From assembly GCA_041158345.1 (NCBI GenBank), contig JBEBBO010000134.1:1-26399 (forward strand): a stretch of 26,399 nucleotides of DNA, written 5' to 3'. This DNA is from UBA6136 sp041158345. Its GTDB lineage: Bacteria; Pseudomonadota; Gammaproteobacteria; Methylococcales; Methylococcaceae. Within the stretch, counting starts at the first letter, position 1, and every line of letters begins with the position of its first letter. Under the pieces are notes generated by a model. That model was not told the DNA's origin and made no database searches. It was given only the letters and a program-made list of their open reading frames with translations. Positions 15,422 to 23,402 of the stretch are shown here, piece after piece. The position numbers and the translations under genes are program-made.

Positions 15422-16167
15422 TAGTATCGAGGGATCAGAAACTTTTGGCCGTCGAGCTCCCCGACAAGGTTTTCTGCCCGAATCTCAATCAGGAGAACCC
15501 CGCCCGGCAACACATCACCCGCAACCAGTTTTTTCATATTCACAATGACGAAACGGTCCTGGGGATTTTCAGAATAGGCGAACATGGTAATTCGAAACGG
15601 GGGGATCCGACTTCGGAAGGCTTCGGGCATGTCGTTAATGATCGGAAGGCCAGACCCCACGGGATTTCTAGGCGAAAGTGACTCCGTCTTGGCAATGCCT
15701 TCAGCCTCGAGCTCTGCATCCACGGGGTCCTCGTCTTCCGTTACATGCGGTCGAGGATTGGCCGGAGGCATCAGATGTTCTGGCATGGGAATGACCGGAC
15801 GCTGGACAACAGGCTCAGCGGGCGGCATGAGCTGGACCGGCTCGCCGGCGGGCGGCCTCAAATCAACCGCCGGCGCCTGAGCCAGCGGAACGCTGGCAGG
15901 TGTCTGAGCCGGGACCTCTCTGGCTGGCGTCCCAAGGTCGGCAGGAGCAACCATGGATTGAGGCGGTATCGGGGCTTTTGATGCATGGTCCCGATAGAGC
16001 CAAAAGCCAATCCCTCCTGCGTTCATCACCGCAAGCAGCCCGATCACCCAAGGCAGCCATCTTGGTCGAGCCGCGCCCGTTTCGGTGACCACCTGAGAAA
16101 TCCCAGGCACCTGTCCTGCCTGCCGCTCCCGCTCGGATTTCTTGAGGGCATCAAGGATGATGGACAT
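15421..16167 (-). CDS. gspB: GspB-like general secretion pathway protein B
   Basis: The 248-residue protein starts with SIILDALKKSERERQ, the N-terminal motif shared by GspB/ExeB-type proteins. It has one membrane segment at about 38-57 and a long Pro/Ala-rich periplasmic linker. The C-terminal domain (about 170-248) holds IPPFRITMFAYSENPQDRFVIVN and ends ELDGQKFLIPRY, as in the T2SSB domain. With GspA, such proteins help place the type II secretion secretin in the outer membrane. The ATG at 16167 has GAGGG 5 nt upstream and begins the conserved segment; a longer in-frame start at 16215 is unlikely. It overlaps the ExeA gene by 17 nt and the ABC permease by 1 nt. Confidence 0.88.
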   Translation of the reverse strand: MSIILDALKKSERERQAGQVPGISQVVTETGAARPRWLPWVIGLLAVMNAGGIGFWLYRDHASKAPIPPQSMVAPADLGTPAREVPAQTPASVPLAQAPAVDLRPPAGEPVQLMPPAEPVVQRPVIPMPEHLMPPANPRPHVTEDEDPVDAELEAEGIAKTESLSPRNPVGSGLPIINDMPEAFRSRIPPFRITMFAYSENPQDRFVIVNMKKLVAGDVLPGGVLLIEIRAENLVGELDGQKFLIPRY

Positions 16168-17797
16168 CGTGACCCTCGGCAATGGGAGTAGAAACCAGCT
16201 TTGGCACATCCGCACGTGAGCCGTGGCCCTCGATTCCGATGAGCGTCAGCGTCCCGATCAGGCCATCGGGACGAAGCCCAAGCTCTCGTTGGAAGGATTG
16301 AATTCGATTTCGAAGGGTTTCATCGAAACGATTGGGGTCGCCGGTGGCAGGACTCAGGCCCAACTGCTGCCGAATTTCAACCATCACGGGATCCGAAATT
16401 CCGGGGCGGAGCGCCCGCTTGTCGGTCGGTAATGGCCGATAGGCCAGGATAGCGCGTCCACTCCAACTGTCTCTGATCTGGTCCAATGGCACCGGCAGTG
16501 AGGCGGATGCTGTGCGAATCCAAAGGAGGTCTCCCTCTCGTCGCTCGATACACAGGAAGCGCTCAGCCGCCTCACTCCCTCCAAGCTCCAGAACAACACT
16601 CACATTGAGGTTGAGCAGATGGTCCCAAGATCCCCTGAAGTTCTGGCAACGAAGATCGCCATGACTGGCTCTGCCACACTTGAATTCCTCAGGCTTTGGA
16701 ATCCCCCAAAGACCAAAAAGCTGTTTAAGGGCCTCTTCCCTCAGCGTGACCAGATGGGGAGGCAGCGTCGCTGGCAAACTGGCTTGCGATGACATGGAAG
16801 ATACCTCGGTGAGGCTGAGACTCTTTTCAGGCGATGGGGATGATGCGGATAACCCCAGCGTTGTTCGCAGATTGAAGGTGGGCAGATCTTGGGTCAGGAG
16901 TCCCCATCCAGCCCCCACCAAAAAGAAGAGGACAAGCGCGATCAACAGGACCTTCCTGGTCGAAAGGCCGTGGGTCCTGGCACCGACACCTGACCCTCTG
17001 AGCTCAATGGCAGCGCGTCGAACGATGGATCGATCCACCTCGAGTTTTCCCAGGGTGTAAGCGCCAAGAAGCGCGCGATCGCCAATCAGATTGATCAGGC
17101 GGGGAATCCCGCCCGAGCGCTTGAAGATCTCCCGAATACCCGCTGCCGAAAAGATTTCTTTTCGTGCGTCCGCCACCTTGAGCCGATGCTGAATGTATTC
17201 CCGGGTCGCCGCAAGCTTTAGGGGTTCGAGGTGATAACGCGCCGTAATCCTTTGAGCCAACTGCCTCAGGTTGGGTCGATCCAGAATTTCATTCAGCTCG
17301 GGCTGCCCGACCAGAATAATCTGAAGCAGTTTGTGTTGGTTTGTCTCAAGGTTGGTTAAGAGTCGAACCTGCTCCAGGACATCGAAGCGAAGATTTTGTG
17401 CTTCATCGATAAGCACCAGAACGCGGCGCCCCCGGGCGTGGGCATCCAGCAGGTGCCGATTCAGGGCATCAATGAGTGATTTGAGACTGGCCTTGGAGCC
17501 GCCATAGGGAATGCTGAGCTCATCACAAATGGATGCAAGTAGCTCGCGTGAATTCAGCCTGGGATTAAAAACCAGCGCGATATCGACATCATCCGGAAGC
17601 TGATCAATCAGTGCTCGACACAGCGTTGTCTTCCCCATTCCCACTTCGCCCGTCAGAACGACAAAGCCGCCACCGACCCCTATACCGTAGAGGAGGTGCG
17701 CCAAAGCCTCCCGATGTTGTGGGCTCAAAAAAAGATAGCGCGGGTTCGGCGCAATCGAGAATGGGAGTTCGGAAAGCTGGAAGTGCTGTGTATACAT
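16151..17797 (-). CDS. ExeA/GspA-like AAA ATPase with peptidoglycan-binding domain
   Basis: The 548-residue protein starts YTQHFQLSELPFSIAPNPRY, as in ExeA. It has a Walker A (GEVGMGKTT, residues 50-58), Walker B (VLVLIDEAQ, with D131-E132), and an AAA lid with GIPRLINLIGDRALL. A membrane segment spans about 283-301. The periplasmic part ends in a peptidoglycan-binding type 1 domain (about 475-532, RFDETLRNRIQSFQREL then DGLIG). GspA uses ATP and wall binding with GspB to let the type II secretin cross the peptidoglycan. No other gsp genes are present in the window, so involvement in another envelope machine (such as pili) is possible. Confidence 0.93.
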   Translation of the reverse strand: MYTQHFQLSELPFSIAPNPRYLFLSPQHREALAHLLYGIGVGGGFVVLTGEVGMGKTTLCRALIDQLPDDVDIALVFNPRLNSRELLASICDELSIPYGGSKASLKSLIDALNRHLLDAHARGRRVLVLIDEAQNLRFDVLEQVRLLTNLETNQHKLLQIILVGQPELNEILDRPNLRQLAQRITARYHLEPLKLAATREYIQHRLKVADARKEIFSAAGIREIFKRSGGIPRLINLIGDRALLGAYTLGKLEVDRSIVRRAAIELRGSGVGARTHGLSTRKVLLIALVLFFLVGAGWGLLTQDLPTFNLRTTLGLSASSPSPEKSLSLTEVSSMSSQASLPATLPPHLVTLREEALKQLFGLWGIPKPEEFKCGRASHGDLRCQNFRGSWDHLLNLNVSVVLELGGSEAAERFLCIERREGDLLWIRTASASLPVPLDQIRDSWSGRAILAYRPLPTDKRALRPGISDPVMVEIRQQLGLSPATGDPNRFDETLRNRIQSFQRELGLRPDGLIGTLTLIGIEGHGSRADVPKLVSTPIAEGHDVHHP

Positions 17798-17888
17798 GCG
17801 CCGTGGAGTCCGGAACGGTATCCAACACCCATTGAGGGGCTGGACTCGGGCTCAGCCGGTCAGATCGTGGTCGCTTCAGGCCACTCGA

Positions 17889-18125
17889 TCAGTGCTTGTG
17901 GCCACACATGCCCGACCCACATCCGGCGGCCATGGGCGATGGTGCGCCACAGGGGGGTTCACTGAAGGAAGGCGTTGAACGGCCGCCATGGACGGCAGGC
18001 GCTGAAAGGAGTTTCTTGATATCAGCCGCACCGCATTCAGGACACGCCGGGATCGGATCACTGATCTTGTGCATGGCCGTAAAGGGGTGATTGCAAGACT
18101 GGCACTGATAATCGTAGGTAGGCAT
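17889..18125 (-). CDS. FmdB family zinc ribbon protein
   Basis: This 78-residue protein begins PTYDYQCQSC and has two CxxC knuckles, C8-C11 and C28-C31, the FmdB zinc ribbon. FmdB proteins are small, widespread putative regulatory or accessory proteins without a firm function. The C-terminal half is Gly/Ser/Pro-rich with further Cys (PPCGAP, GCGSGMCGHKH) and a terminal His, giving a possible second metal site. It is 37 nt downstream of the HemJ-like gene. The following 91 nt up to the ExeA start hold no clear terminator. Confidence 0.93.
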   Translation of the reverse strand: MPTYDYQCQSCNHPFTAMHKISDPIPACPECGAADIKKLLSAPAVHGGRSTPSFSEPPCGAPSPMAAGCGSGMCGHKH

Positions 18126-18162
18126 GGTCAGATTCTCGTTTTGAGATTAATTCAGAACGAAT

Positions 18163-18588
18163 TCAAAAAGGTTTGACGACCGCAAGGATGACGATTGCGA
18201 CCAGAAACAGGACCGGCACTTCATTCATCCATCGGTAATAAACGTGGGAGCGCCGGTTACGATTGTGTTTAAACGCCGCGAGCCATCTACCACATTGAAT
18301 GTGATAGATCACCAGAATGAGGAGTAATGCCAATTTGGCATGCAGCCAACCGCTGGCGCCATAGAGCGCCCAGGCATAACTGGTGAGCATCCAAATCCCA
18401 AACGCCAGCGTCACAATCATCCCAGGGGTCATGATCCCCCAGTAGAGCTTCCTTTCCATGACCTTGAAGCGCTCATGACTAATCGCATCCGTCGACATCG
18501 CATGGTAAACGAACAAGCGCGGCAAGTAGAACAGGCCGGCAAACCAGGTCACCATGAAAATCAGATGAAACGCCTTGAGCCACAACAT
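18163..18588 (-). CDS. hemJ: HemJ-like protoporphyrinogen IX oxidase (UPF0093/CopD superfamily)
   Basis: The 141-residue membrane protein has four transmembrane helices and the HemJ N-terminus LWLKAFHLIFMVTWFAGLFYLPRLFVYH with its conserved His8, plus GWLHAKLALLL with the conserved Lys near residue 86. HemJ oxidises protoporphyrinogen IX to protoporphyrin IX in organisms lacking HemG or HemY, and hemE for an earlier haem step lies in the same window. The length and motifs are normal. The ATG at 18588 has no in-frame competitor nearby. A CopD-like role is less likely because of the HemJ-type length and motif set. Confidence 0.92.
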   Translation of the reverse strand: MLWLKAFHLIFMVTWFAGLFYLPRLFVYHAMSTDAISHERFKVMERKLYWGIMTPGMIVTLAFGIWMLTSYAWALYGASGWLHAKLALLLILVIYHIQCGRWLAAFKHNRNRRSHVYYRWMNEVPVLFLVAIVILAVVKPF

Positions 18589-18615
18589 GCGTCTGGGATC
18601 CTAAGGAATGAAGGA

Positions 18616-18642
18616 GCCCTCGTCCCCTGAAGGGACAAGGGC
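18616..18642 (-). terminator. Hairpin terminator downstream of the Tim44-like gene
   Basis: On the minus transcript GCCCU-U-GUCCC pairs with GGGAC-G-AGGGC around a 5-nt loop, an 11-bp stem with one U-G wobble. On the plus strand the same position is a C-A mismatch, so the hairpin suits minus-strand RNA. It lies just after the stop codon at 18650. The following bases are only modestly U-rich, so it may be weak. Confidence 0.68.
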
Positions 18643-18649
18643 AATACGC

Positions 18650-19591
18650 TTAGTCTTCGAGCTGCTGGATACCATCCAGGAACCAGGTCGGCTGACGGCT
18701 ATTGAGGGCGCGGGTGAAATGCCATACCTCGCGGACTTGCTGCGGTCGTGCTGCAGGATCCTCACGCATCATGACATCAAAGAGCACTGTTGCTTCGCGG
18801 TTTCCCGAAACATCGCGGACCTCAAGGACTTCACATTCGACCTTCAGCAGGTCCGTCTGGTTAGTCGCATTGCCCCGAGCACGAATTTGATCCTGCAGCT
18901 CGCCGAATACCTTATCCGTAGTCAGTGCACGAAGCTCGGCAAGATCACCGCGATCCCAGGCCGCCTGCATCATGGTGTAAGCCGCCTTGGCACCGGAGAT
19001 GAACTGTGACTGATCAAAATCGGACGGAAAAGCCGCAGGTGCCGGGGTAGCCTTCGGTGCCGCGTTTCCACCTCGTGAGAAAATATCCGTATCAAAACCG
19101 GCACCCGTTTCGGCGTTGTTTCGCGCATAAGGCGATGAATCGCCCGTATGCCCTGCGTAGCCGGCTGGCGTTGGACGCGCCTCAGCAGACTGGCGACGCG
19201 CTGCGAAAAGACGCATTAAGAGGAATGCAATCCCGGCAAAGACCAGGATATCGAGAAAGTTAATGTGCTCAAAACCGCCGCCCATGAAGAGCGCACCCAG
19301 GAGTCCACCTAACGCCAGACCGCCCAAGAAACGTCCGAAACCTCCACGCTGCGCCATGGTGTCACGGATACCCTGGTTTCTGGCCTGCGCGGGCGAGACG
19401 GCGGGCTGCTGAGCAAAGCCACCCGGCTGCCCCATTCCAGGGGAGCGCTGATATGGCGTGCTGTACGAGGGCCGGCTGCCGAAGGACTTACCACTGCCCA
19501 TGCGAGCTGCACTGGCCTCTTGCATCGATCCAAGCAGGAGACCCATGGCCACCATGAGGCCCAGAGCGATTTGCAGAATACTTTTGTTCAT
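18650..19591 (-). CDS. Tim44-like domain membrane protein
   Basis: The 313-residue protein begins with a signal peptide-like segment (MNKSILQIALGLMVAMG... to EASAA), then a Gly/Ser/Gln-rich linker. A hydrophobic span follows at about 85-130, including FLGGLALGGLLGALFMGG and the INFLDILVFAGIAFLLMRLF helix. The C-terminal half (about 185-313) is a Tim44-like domain: QFISGAKAAYTMMQAAWDRGDLAELRALTTDKVF then EVLEVRDVSGNREATVLFDV and an EVWHF strand. Bacterial Tim44-like proteins are envelope proteins of unclear role. It is divergent from the Bax-inhibitor gene across a 173-nt gap and is followed by a hairpin. Confidence 0.91.
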   Translation of the reverse strand: MNKSILQIALGLMVAMGLLLGSMQEASAARMGSGKSFGSRPSYSTPYQRSPGMGQPGGFAQQPAVSPAQARNQGIRDTMAQRGGFGRFLGGLALGGLLGALFMGGGFEHINFLDILVFAGIAFLLMRLFAARRQSAEARPTPAGYAGHTGDSSPYARNNAETGAGFDTDIFSRGGNAAPKATPAPAAFPSDFDQSQFISGAKAAYTMMQAAWDRGDLAELRALTTDKVFGELQDQIRARGNATNQTDLLKVECEVLEVRDVSGNREATVLFDVMMREDPAARPQQVREVWHFTRALNSRQPTWFLDGIQQLED

Positions 19592-19764
19592 GGCTAATGC
19601 TTTCCATTGAGGATAACGAACACGTCACAGGATATGCAGACAATGGGGCTTAAATTCAAGGCCCCCACAGGCGTTTCAAGTTTCCGAACGTGCGAGTGAT
19701 TGAAGAACTAATGTACCATGACGGAGTCCAAAGATCGGATCCTTTAGATCGGAGTAATCATTCC

Positions 19765-20442
19765 ATGGCACGTATTCAGACCATTCCCGCACGCGGTCGT
19801 TCCGAGAGTCTTCTCGCAACCCATCGCGTTCTTAGAAACACTTACGCACTGCTTTCACTGACCTTGTTGTTCAGCGCATTCGCTGCTGCGGCCAGCATGG
19901 TGCTGGAACTGCCTTACCCGGGCTTCGTCATTACCCTGGTGGGCTACTTTGGCCTCTTTTTCCTTGTCAACAAATTCCAGAACAGTGCCTGGGGCCTGGT
20001 TTGGCTCTTTGCCCTGACGGGATTCATGGGCATGACCCTGGGTCCCATCCTGAATGCCTACATTGGGCATTTTGCGAATGGCGCTGAACTGATTGTGATG
20101 GCGCTGGGTGGAACCGGAGTTACGTTCTTAGGGCTTTCAGCCTATGCCCTCGTCAGCCGCAAAGATTTCAGTTTCCTGGGCGGCATGCTGAGCGCGGGCA
20201 TTCTGGTCGCGTTCCTTGCAAGCCTCGCGGTCGCATTTATCCCCGGCTTGAACGGCATGGCGGTGGGTATTTCAGCGATGTTTGTCATTCTGATGGCAGG
20301 ACTCATCCTGTTCGAGACCAGCAACATCATTCATGGTGGCGAAACGAACTACATCCTCGCTACGCTGAGCCTCTACATCACGATCTACAATCTCTTCACC
20401 AGCCTGCTTCAGATCCTCGGCGTTCTTCAGAGCGACGACTGA
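19765..20442 (+). CDS. Bax inhibitor-1/YccA family membrane protein
   Basis: The 225-residue integral membrane protein has about seven transmembrane segments. BI-1 family features include NTYALLSLTLLFSAFAA near residue 28, LTGFMGMTLGPILNAY, ALGGTGVTFLGLSAYAL, and the C-terminal NIIHGGETNYILATLSLYITIYNLF with ILGVL. E. coli relatives YccA and YbhL affect FtsH proteolysis and calcium flux. I chose the ATG at 19765 (GGAG 10 nt upstream), since family members begin there with a short cytoplasmic arm; an in-frame extension to 19690 has no similarity. It is monocistronic-looking, with a hairpin downstream. Confidence 0.93.
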   Translation: MARIQTIPARGRSESLLATHRVLRNTYALLSLTLLFSAFAAAASMVLELPYPGFVITLVGYFGLFFLVNKFQNSAWGLVWLFALTGFMGMTLGPILNAYIGHFANGAELIVMALGGTGVTFLGLSAYALVSRKDFSFLGGMLSAGILVAFLASLAVAFIPGLNGMAVGISAMFVILMAGLILFETSNIIHGGETNYILATLSLYITIYNLFTSLLQILGVLQSDD

Positions 20443-20453
20443 TCCATGGGATG

Positions 20454-20474
20454 GGGCAGGCTGTTCGCCTGCCC
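20454..20474 (+). terminator. Hairpin downstream of the Bax-inhibitor gene
   Basis: GGGCAGGC (20454-20461) pairs perfectly with GCCTGCCC (20467-20474) around a 5-nt TGTTC loop, starting 12 nt after the stop codon. The tail TCCCTCAATTTCC is pyrimidine-rich but not a true U run, so this may be a weak terminator. Confidence 0.66.
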
Positions 20475-20533
20475 TCCCTCAATTTCCCCCGTCCTTTCTC
20501 ATCACGTCGTGCCCTAACGGCCCGGCAGGGCTG

Positions 20534-20542
20534 TGCTATGCT
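20534..20542 (+). promoter_or_regulatory. Possible extended -10 promoter for hldE
   Basis: TGC-TATGCT fits the extended -10 pattern TGnTATAAT with two mismatches. It lies about 30 nt upstream of the hldE ATG, downstream of the preceding hairpin, and no good -35 is visible. It is the only candidate I can place for the hldE-dnaB-alr transcript. Confidence 0.35.
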
Positions 20543-20571
20543 TGAGGGACTGTTTTTCTCGTCTAATAATC

Positions 20572-22005
20572 ATGCAACTCCCTGATTTCAAAAGGAGCCG
20601 GGTACTGGTTGCCGGCGACCTGATGCTCGACCGCTACTGGCATGGCGGCACCTCACGCATTTCTCCAGAAGCTCCCGTGCCCGTGGTGCGGGTGAACGAA
20701 ATTGAAGAGCGGGCTGGCGGAGCCGGTAACGTTGCCCTGAACATCGCGTCCTTGGGGGGGCACGTCGAACTGCTGGGTCACTGTGGCCAGGACGAGGCGG
20801 GATCCGCTTTGATCTCATTGTTGGAATCCCAGGGCGTGAAGTGCCGAATTGAGAGATCACGTCATGCGCCAACCATCACAAAACTTCGGGTCCTGAGTCG
20901 ACACCAGCAATTAATCCGACTCGACTTTGAGGATGCCTTTCAGAGCGAAGACATTGCGTCGTTGCAAACGCTGTTCCAGTCAGCCTTACAGGAGGCTGCC
21001 GTCGTCATCCTCTCCGATTACGGCAAAGGGACACTGGGGCAGCCGGAAGCCTTGATTGATGCGGCCAAAGCGCTGGGTAAGCCCGTGCTAGTGGACCCCA
21101 AGGGGTCGGATTTTGCCAAATACCGGGGGGCTACCCTTCTGACCCCTAATCGGCATGAGTTTGAACTGGTTGCAGGACATGCTCGTGATGAAGCGGAACT
21201 GGTGAGGCTTGGCGAGTCCCTTCGAGATCGACTGGAACTTGAAGCCCTGTTGATCACGCGGGGAGATGAGGGAATGACGCTGCTGGCTCGGAATGTGCCG
21301 CCTCTCCATCTTCCGGCCAGAGCCAAGGAGGTTTATGACGTCACCGGTGCGGGAGACACCGTCATTGCGACGCTCGCCGCCAGCCTTGCGACGGGTCTGA
21401 GCCTCCCCGAGGCAACGCACCTTGCGAACATTGCGGCTGGCATCGTGGTAGGAAAACTGGGAACAGCCACACTCGATCCTGCGGAAATCCGACTCGCGCT
21501 CCACGGTGATCAGGCGGAACATCGGGGGGCCATCGCGCTTGACCTTCTGCAACCCATTCTTCATGAAGCAAAAGTCCGTGGTGAAAAAATCGTCGCGACC
21601 AATGGTTGCTTCGATATCTTGCACCCAGGCCATGTGGACTATCTTCGAAGAGCCCGGGAACTGGGTGATCGACTGATCGTTTTAGTGAACTCGGATGCGT
21701 CCGTAAAGCGACTGAAGGGTCCGGAAAGACCTATCAACAATCTCGGCCACCGCATGGCCATGCTGGCCGCGCTTGAATGTGTGGACTGGGTAGTGCCCTT
21801 CGAGGAAGATACCCCAAGAGATCTGATCGGTCTGGTTCTCCCTGACATTCTCGTCAAGGGCGGTGACTACACGGACATCACGACCATCGCCGGACATGAC
21901 CATGTCCTTGCCCATGGGGGCCGGGTCGAGATTCTGGATTTCGTCGAGGGACATTCGACGACATCCATCATTGAACGTATCCATCAAAAGACAGGAAGCG
22001 CCTAA
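20572..22005 (+). CDS. hldE: Bifunctional heptose 7-phosphate kinase/heptose 1-phosphate adenylyltransferase
   Basis: The 477-residue cytoplasmic enzyme equals the E. coli HldE length. The N-terminal ribokinase-like half has VAGDLMLDRYW, SRISPEAPVPVVRV, ERAGGAGNVALNI, and the catalytic VTGAGDT near residue 257. The C-terminal nucleotidyltransferase half begins at about residue 342 with TNGCFDILHPGHVDYL (HxGH motif) and contains LVNSDASVKRLKGPERP and EEDTPRDLI. It makes ADP-D-glycero-beta-D-manno-heptose for the LPS inner core. I chose the ATG at 20572 (QLPDFKRSRVLV) because it matches family N-termini; no clear ribosome site precedes it. It is 2 nt upstream of dnaB. Confidence 0.97.
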   Translation: MQLPDFKRSRVLVAGDLMLDRYWHGGTSRISPEAPVPVVRVNEIEERAGGAGNVALNIASLGGHVELLGHCGQDEAGSALISLLESQGVKCRIERSRHAPTITKLRVLSRHQQLIRLDFEDAFQSEDIASLQTLFQSALQEAAVVILSDYGKGTLGQPEALIDAAKALGKPVLVDPKGSDFAKYRGATLLTPNRHEFELVAGHARDEAELVRLGESLRDRLELEALLITRGDEGMTLLARNVPPLHLPARAKEVYDVTGAGDTVIATLAASLATGLSLPEATHLANIAAGIVVGKLGTATLDPAEIRLALHGDQAEHRGAIALDLLQPILHEAKVRGEKIVATNGCFDILHPGHVDYLRRARELGDRLIVLVNSDASVKRLKGPERPINNLGHRMAMLAALECVDWVVPFEEDTPRDLIGLVLPDILVKGGDYTDITTIAGHDHVLAHGGRVEILDFVEGHSTTSIIERIHQKTGSA

Positions 22006-22007
22006 GC

Positions 22008-23402
22008 ATGGCTGAGCGAGAAAAATCCAGGAAGGGATCGGAGAACATAGAAAACCTGAAAATCCCGCCCTACTCGATCAATGCAGAGCAGTCCGTGATC
22101 GGGGCCCTGATGCTCGATAAGCTCGCGTGGGACAAAGTCGCCGAAATTCTGATTGAGGATGACTTCTATCGGCGGGATCATCAACTGATCTATCGGGCCA
22201 TCCGGATTCTCGCAGAGAAGCAATCCCCCCTCGATGTGATTACCCTTTCCGAGTCGCTGGAACAACTCGGGTGGATCGAGGAATGCGGCGGACTGGCCTA
22301 CCTCGCAACACTGGCCAAAGAAACACCCAGCGCCGCGAACATTGAAGCCTATGCCAATATTGTTCGGGAAAAATCGATTCTTCGGCAACTGATTCATTCA
22401 GGATCCGAAATCGCCGACCTCGCCTATAGCCCGCAGGGACGTGAAACCATCCAATTGATCGAATCTGCAGAGCAAACGGTTTTCCGGATTGCCGATCAGT
22501 ATCGCCGCAAAGGCACCGGATTTAGCCCCATCAAACCCCTCCTGGCCAAGGCCATTGATCGGATCGAGACCCTTTTCCAACAGGATGGGCATCTGACCGG
22601 GGCCAGCACAGGGTTTACCGATTTCGACGAAATGACATCCGGTCTTCAGAATTCGGACCTCATCATCGTCGCGGGCCGCCCTTCTATGGGGAAGACGACT
22701 TTCGCGATGAACATCGCAGAACACGTCGCCATCAAAGAACAAGTTCCGGTTGCGGTATTCAGTATGGAAATGCCTGGCGAGCAACTCGCCATGCGTATGA
22801 TTTCCTCACTGGGGCGCATTGATCAACATCGCGTCCGAACCGGAAAGCTGGAAGATGATGAATGGCCTCGCATGACATCGGCCATCAACATCCTTGCCGA
22901 GACCAAGCTCTATATCGATGACACCCCGGCCATGACGCCAACGGAAGTCAGAGCTCGATGCCGAAGATTGGCCCGAGAAAACGATGGCAAGTTGGGGCTT
23001 ATCGTTCTCGACTATCTCCAGTTGATGCAATCTCCCGGTTCCGAAAGTCGCGTCAACGAAATTTCTGATATTTCACGGCAACTGAAAGGGCTTGCGAAGG
23101 AACTCAACGTTCCCGTCATCGCCCTGTCGCAGTTGAATCGCAGTCTGGAACAACGGCCCAACAAGCGTCCGATCATGTCGGATCTTCGTGAATCAGGAGC
23201 GATTGAACAGGATGCAGACCTCATTGTCTTCATCTACCGGGATGAGGTCTACAACAAGGACACCACCGACAAGGGTTCAGCAGAGATCATTATTGCCAAG
23301 CAACGTAATGGCCCGATTGGCACTGCCCGTCTCACTTTCCTAGGCCAATACACCCGATTCGAGAACTTCATACACGATCCTTATGCCGGTGAGCCTTACT
23401 GA
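22008..23402 (+). CDS. dnaB: Replicative DNA helicase DnaB
   Basis: The 464-residue hexameric helicase has an N-terminal DnaG-binding domain (PPYSINAEQSVIGALMLD at the start), a linker, and the RecA-like domain. Walker A is GRPSMGKTTFAMN at about residues 222-234. FSMEMPGEQLAMRM, Walker B LIVLDYLQLM near residue 330, and the DLRESGAIEQDADLI arginine-finger region follow. It unwinds DNA at the replication fork. The length is normal and no intein is present. It starts 2 nt after the hldE stop with only a distant AGGA, so coupling to hldE translation is likely. Its end overlaps alr by 20 nt. Confidence 0.98.
   Translation: MAEREKSRKGSENIENLKIPPYSINAEQSVIGALMLDKLAWDKVAEILIEDDFYRRDHQLIYRAIRILAEKQSPLDVITLSESLEQLGWIEECGGLAYLATLAKETPSAANIEAYANIVREKSILRQLIHSGSEIADLAYSPQGRETIQLIESAEQTVFRIADQYRRKGTGFSPIKPLLAKAIDRIETLFQQDGHLTGASTGFTDFDEMTSGLQNSDLIIVAGRPSMGKTTFAMNIAEHVAIKEQVPVAVFSMEMPGEQLAMRMISSLGRIDQHRVRTGKLEDDEWPRMTSAINILAETKLYIDDTPAMTPTEVRARCRRLARENDGKLGLIVLDYLQLMQSPGSESRVNEISDISRQLKGLAKELNVPVIALSQLNRSLEQRPNKRPIMSDLRESGAIEQDADLIVFIYRDEVYNKDTTDKGSAEIIIAKQRNGPIGTARLTFLGQYTRFENFIHDPYAGEPY

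Noticed and set aside
18608..19009. 133-residue plus-strand open frame antisense to the Tim44-like gene
   Set aside because: It begins within the terminator hairpin and mirrors the Tim44 codons; no motif supports it.
19645..19667. GGGGC...GCCCC hairpin in the Tim44/Bax-inhibitor gap
   Set aside because: The stem is short, has a bulge and no U-tract, and lies between divergent genes where a terminator is not expected.
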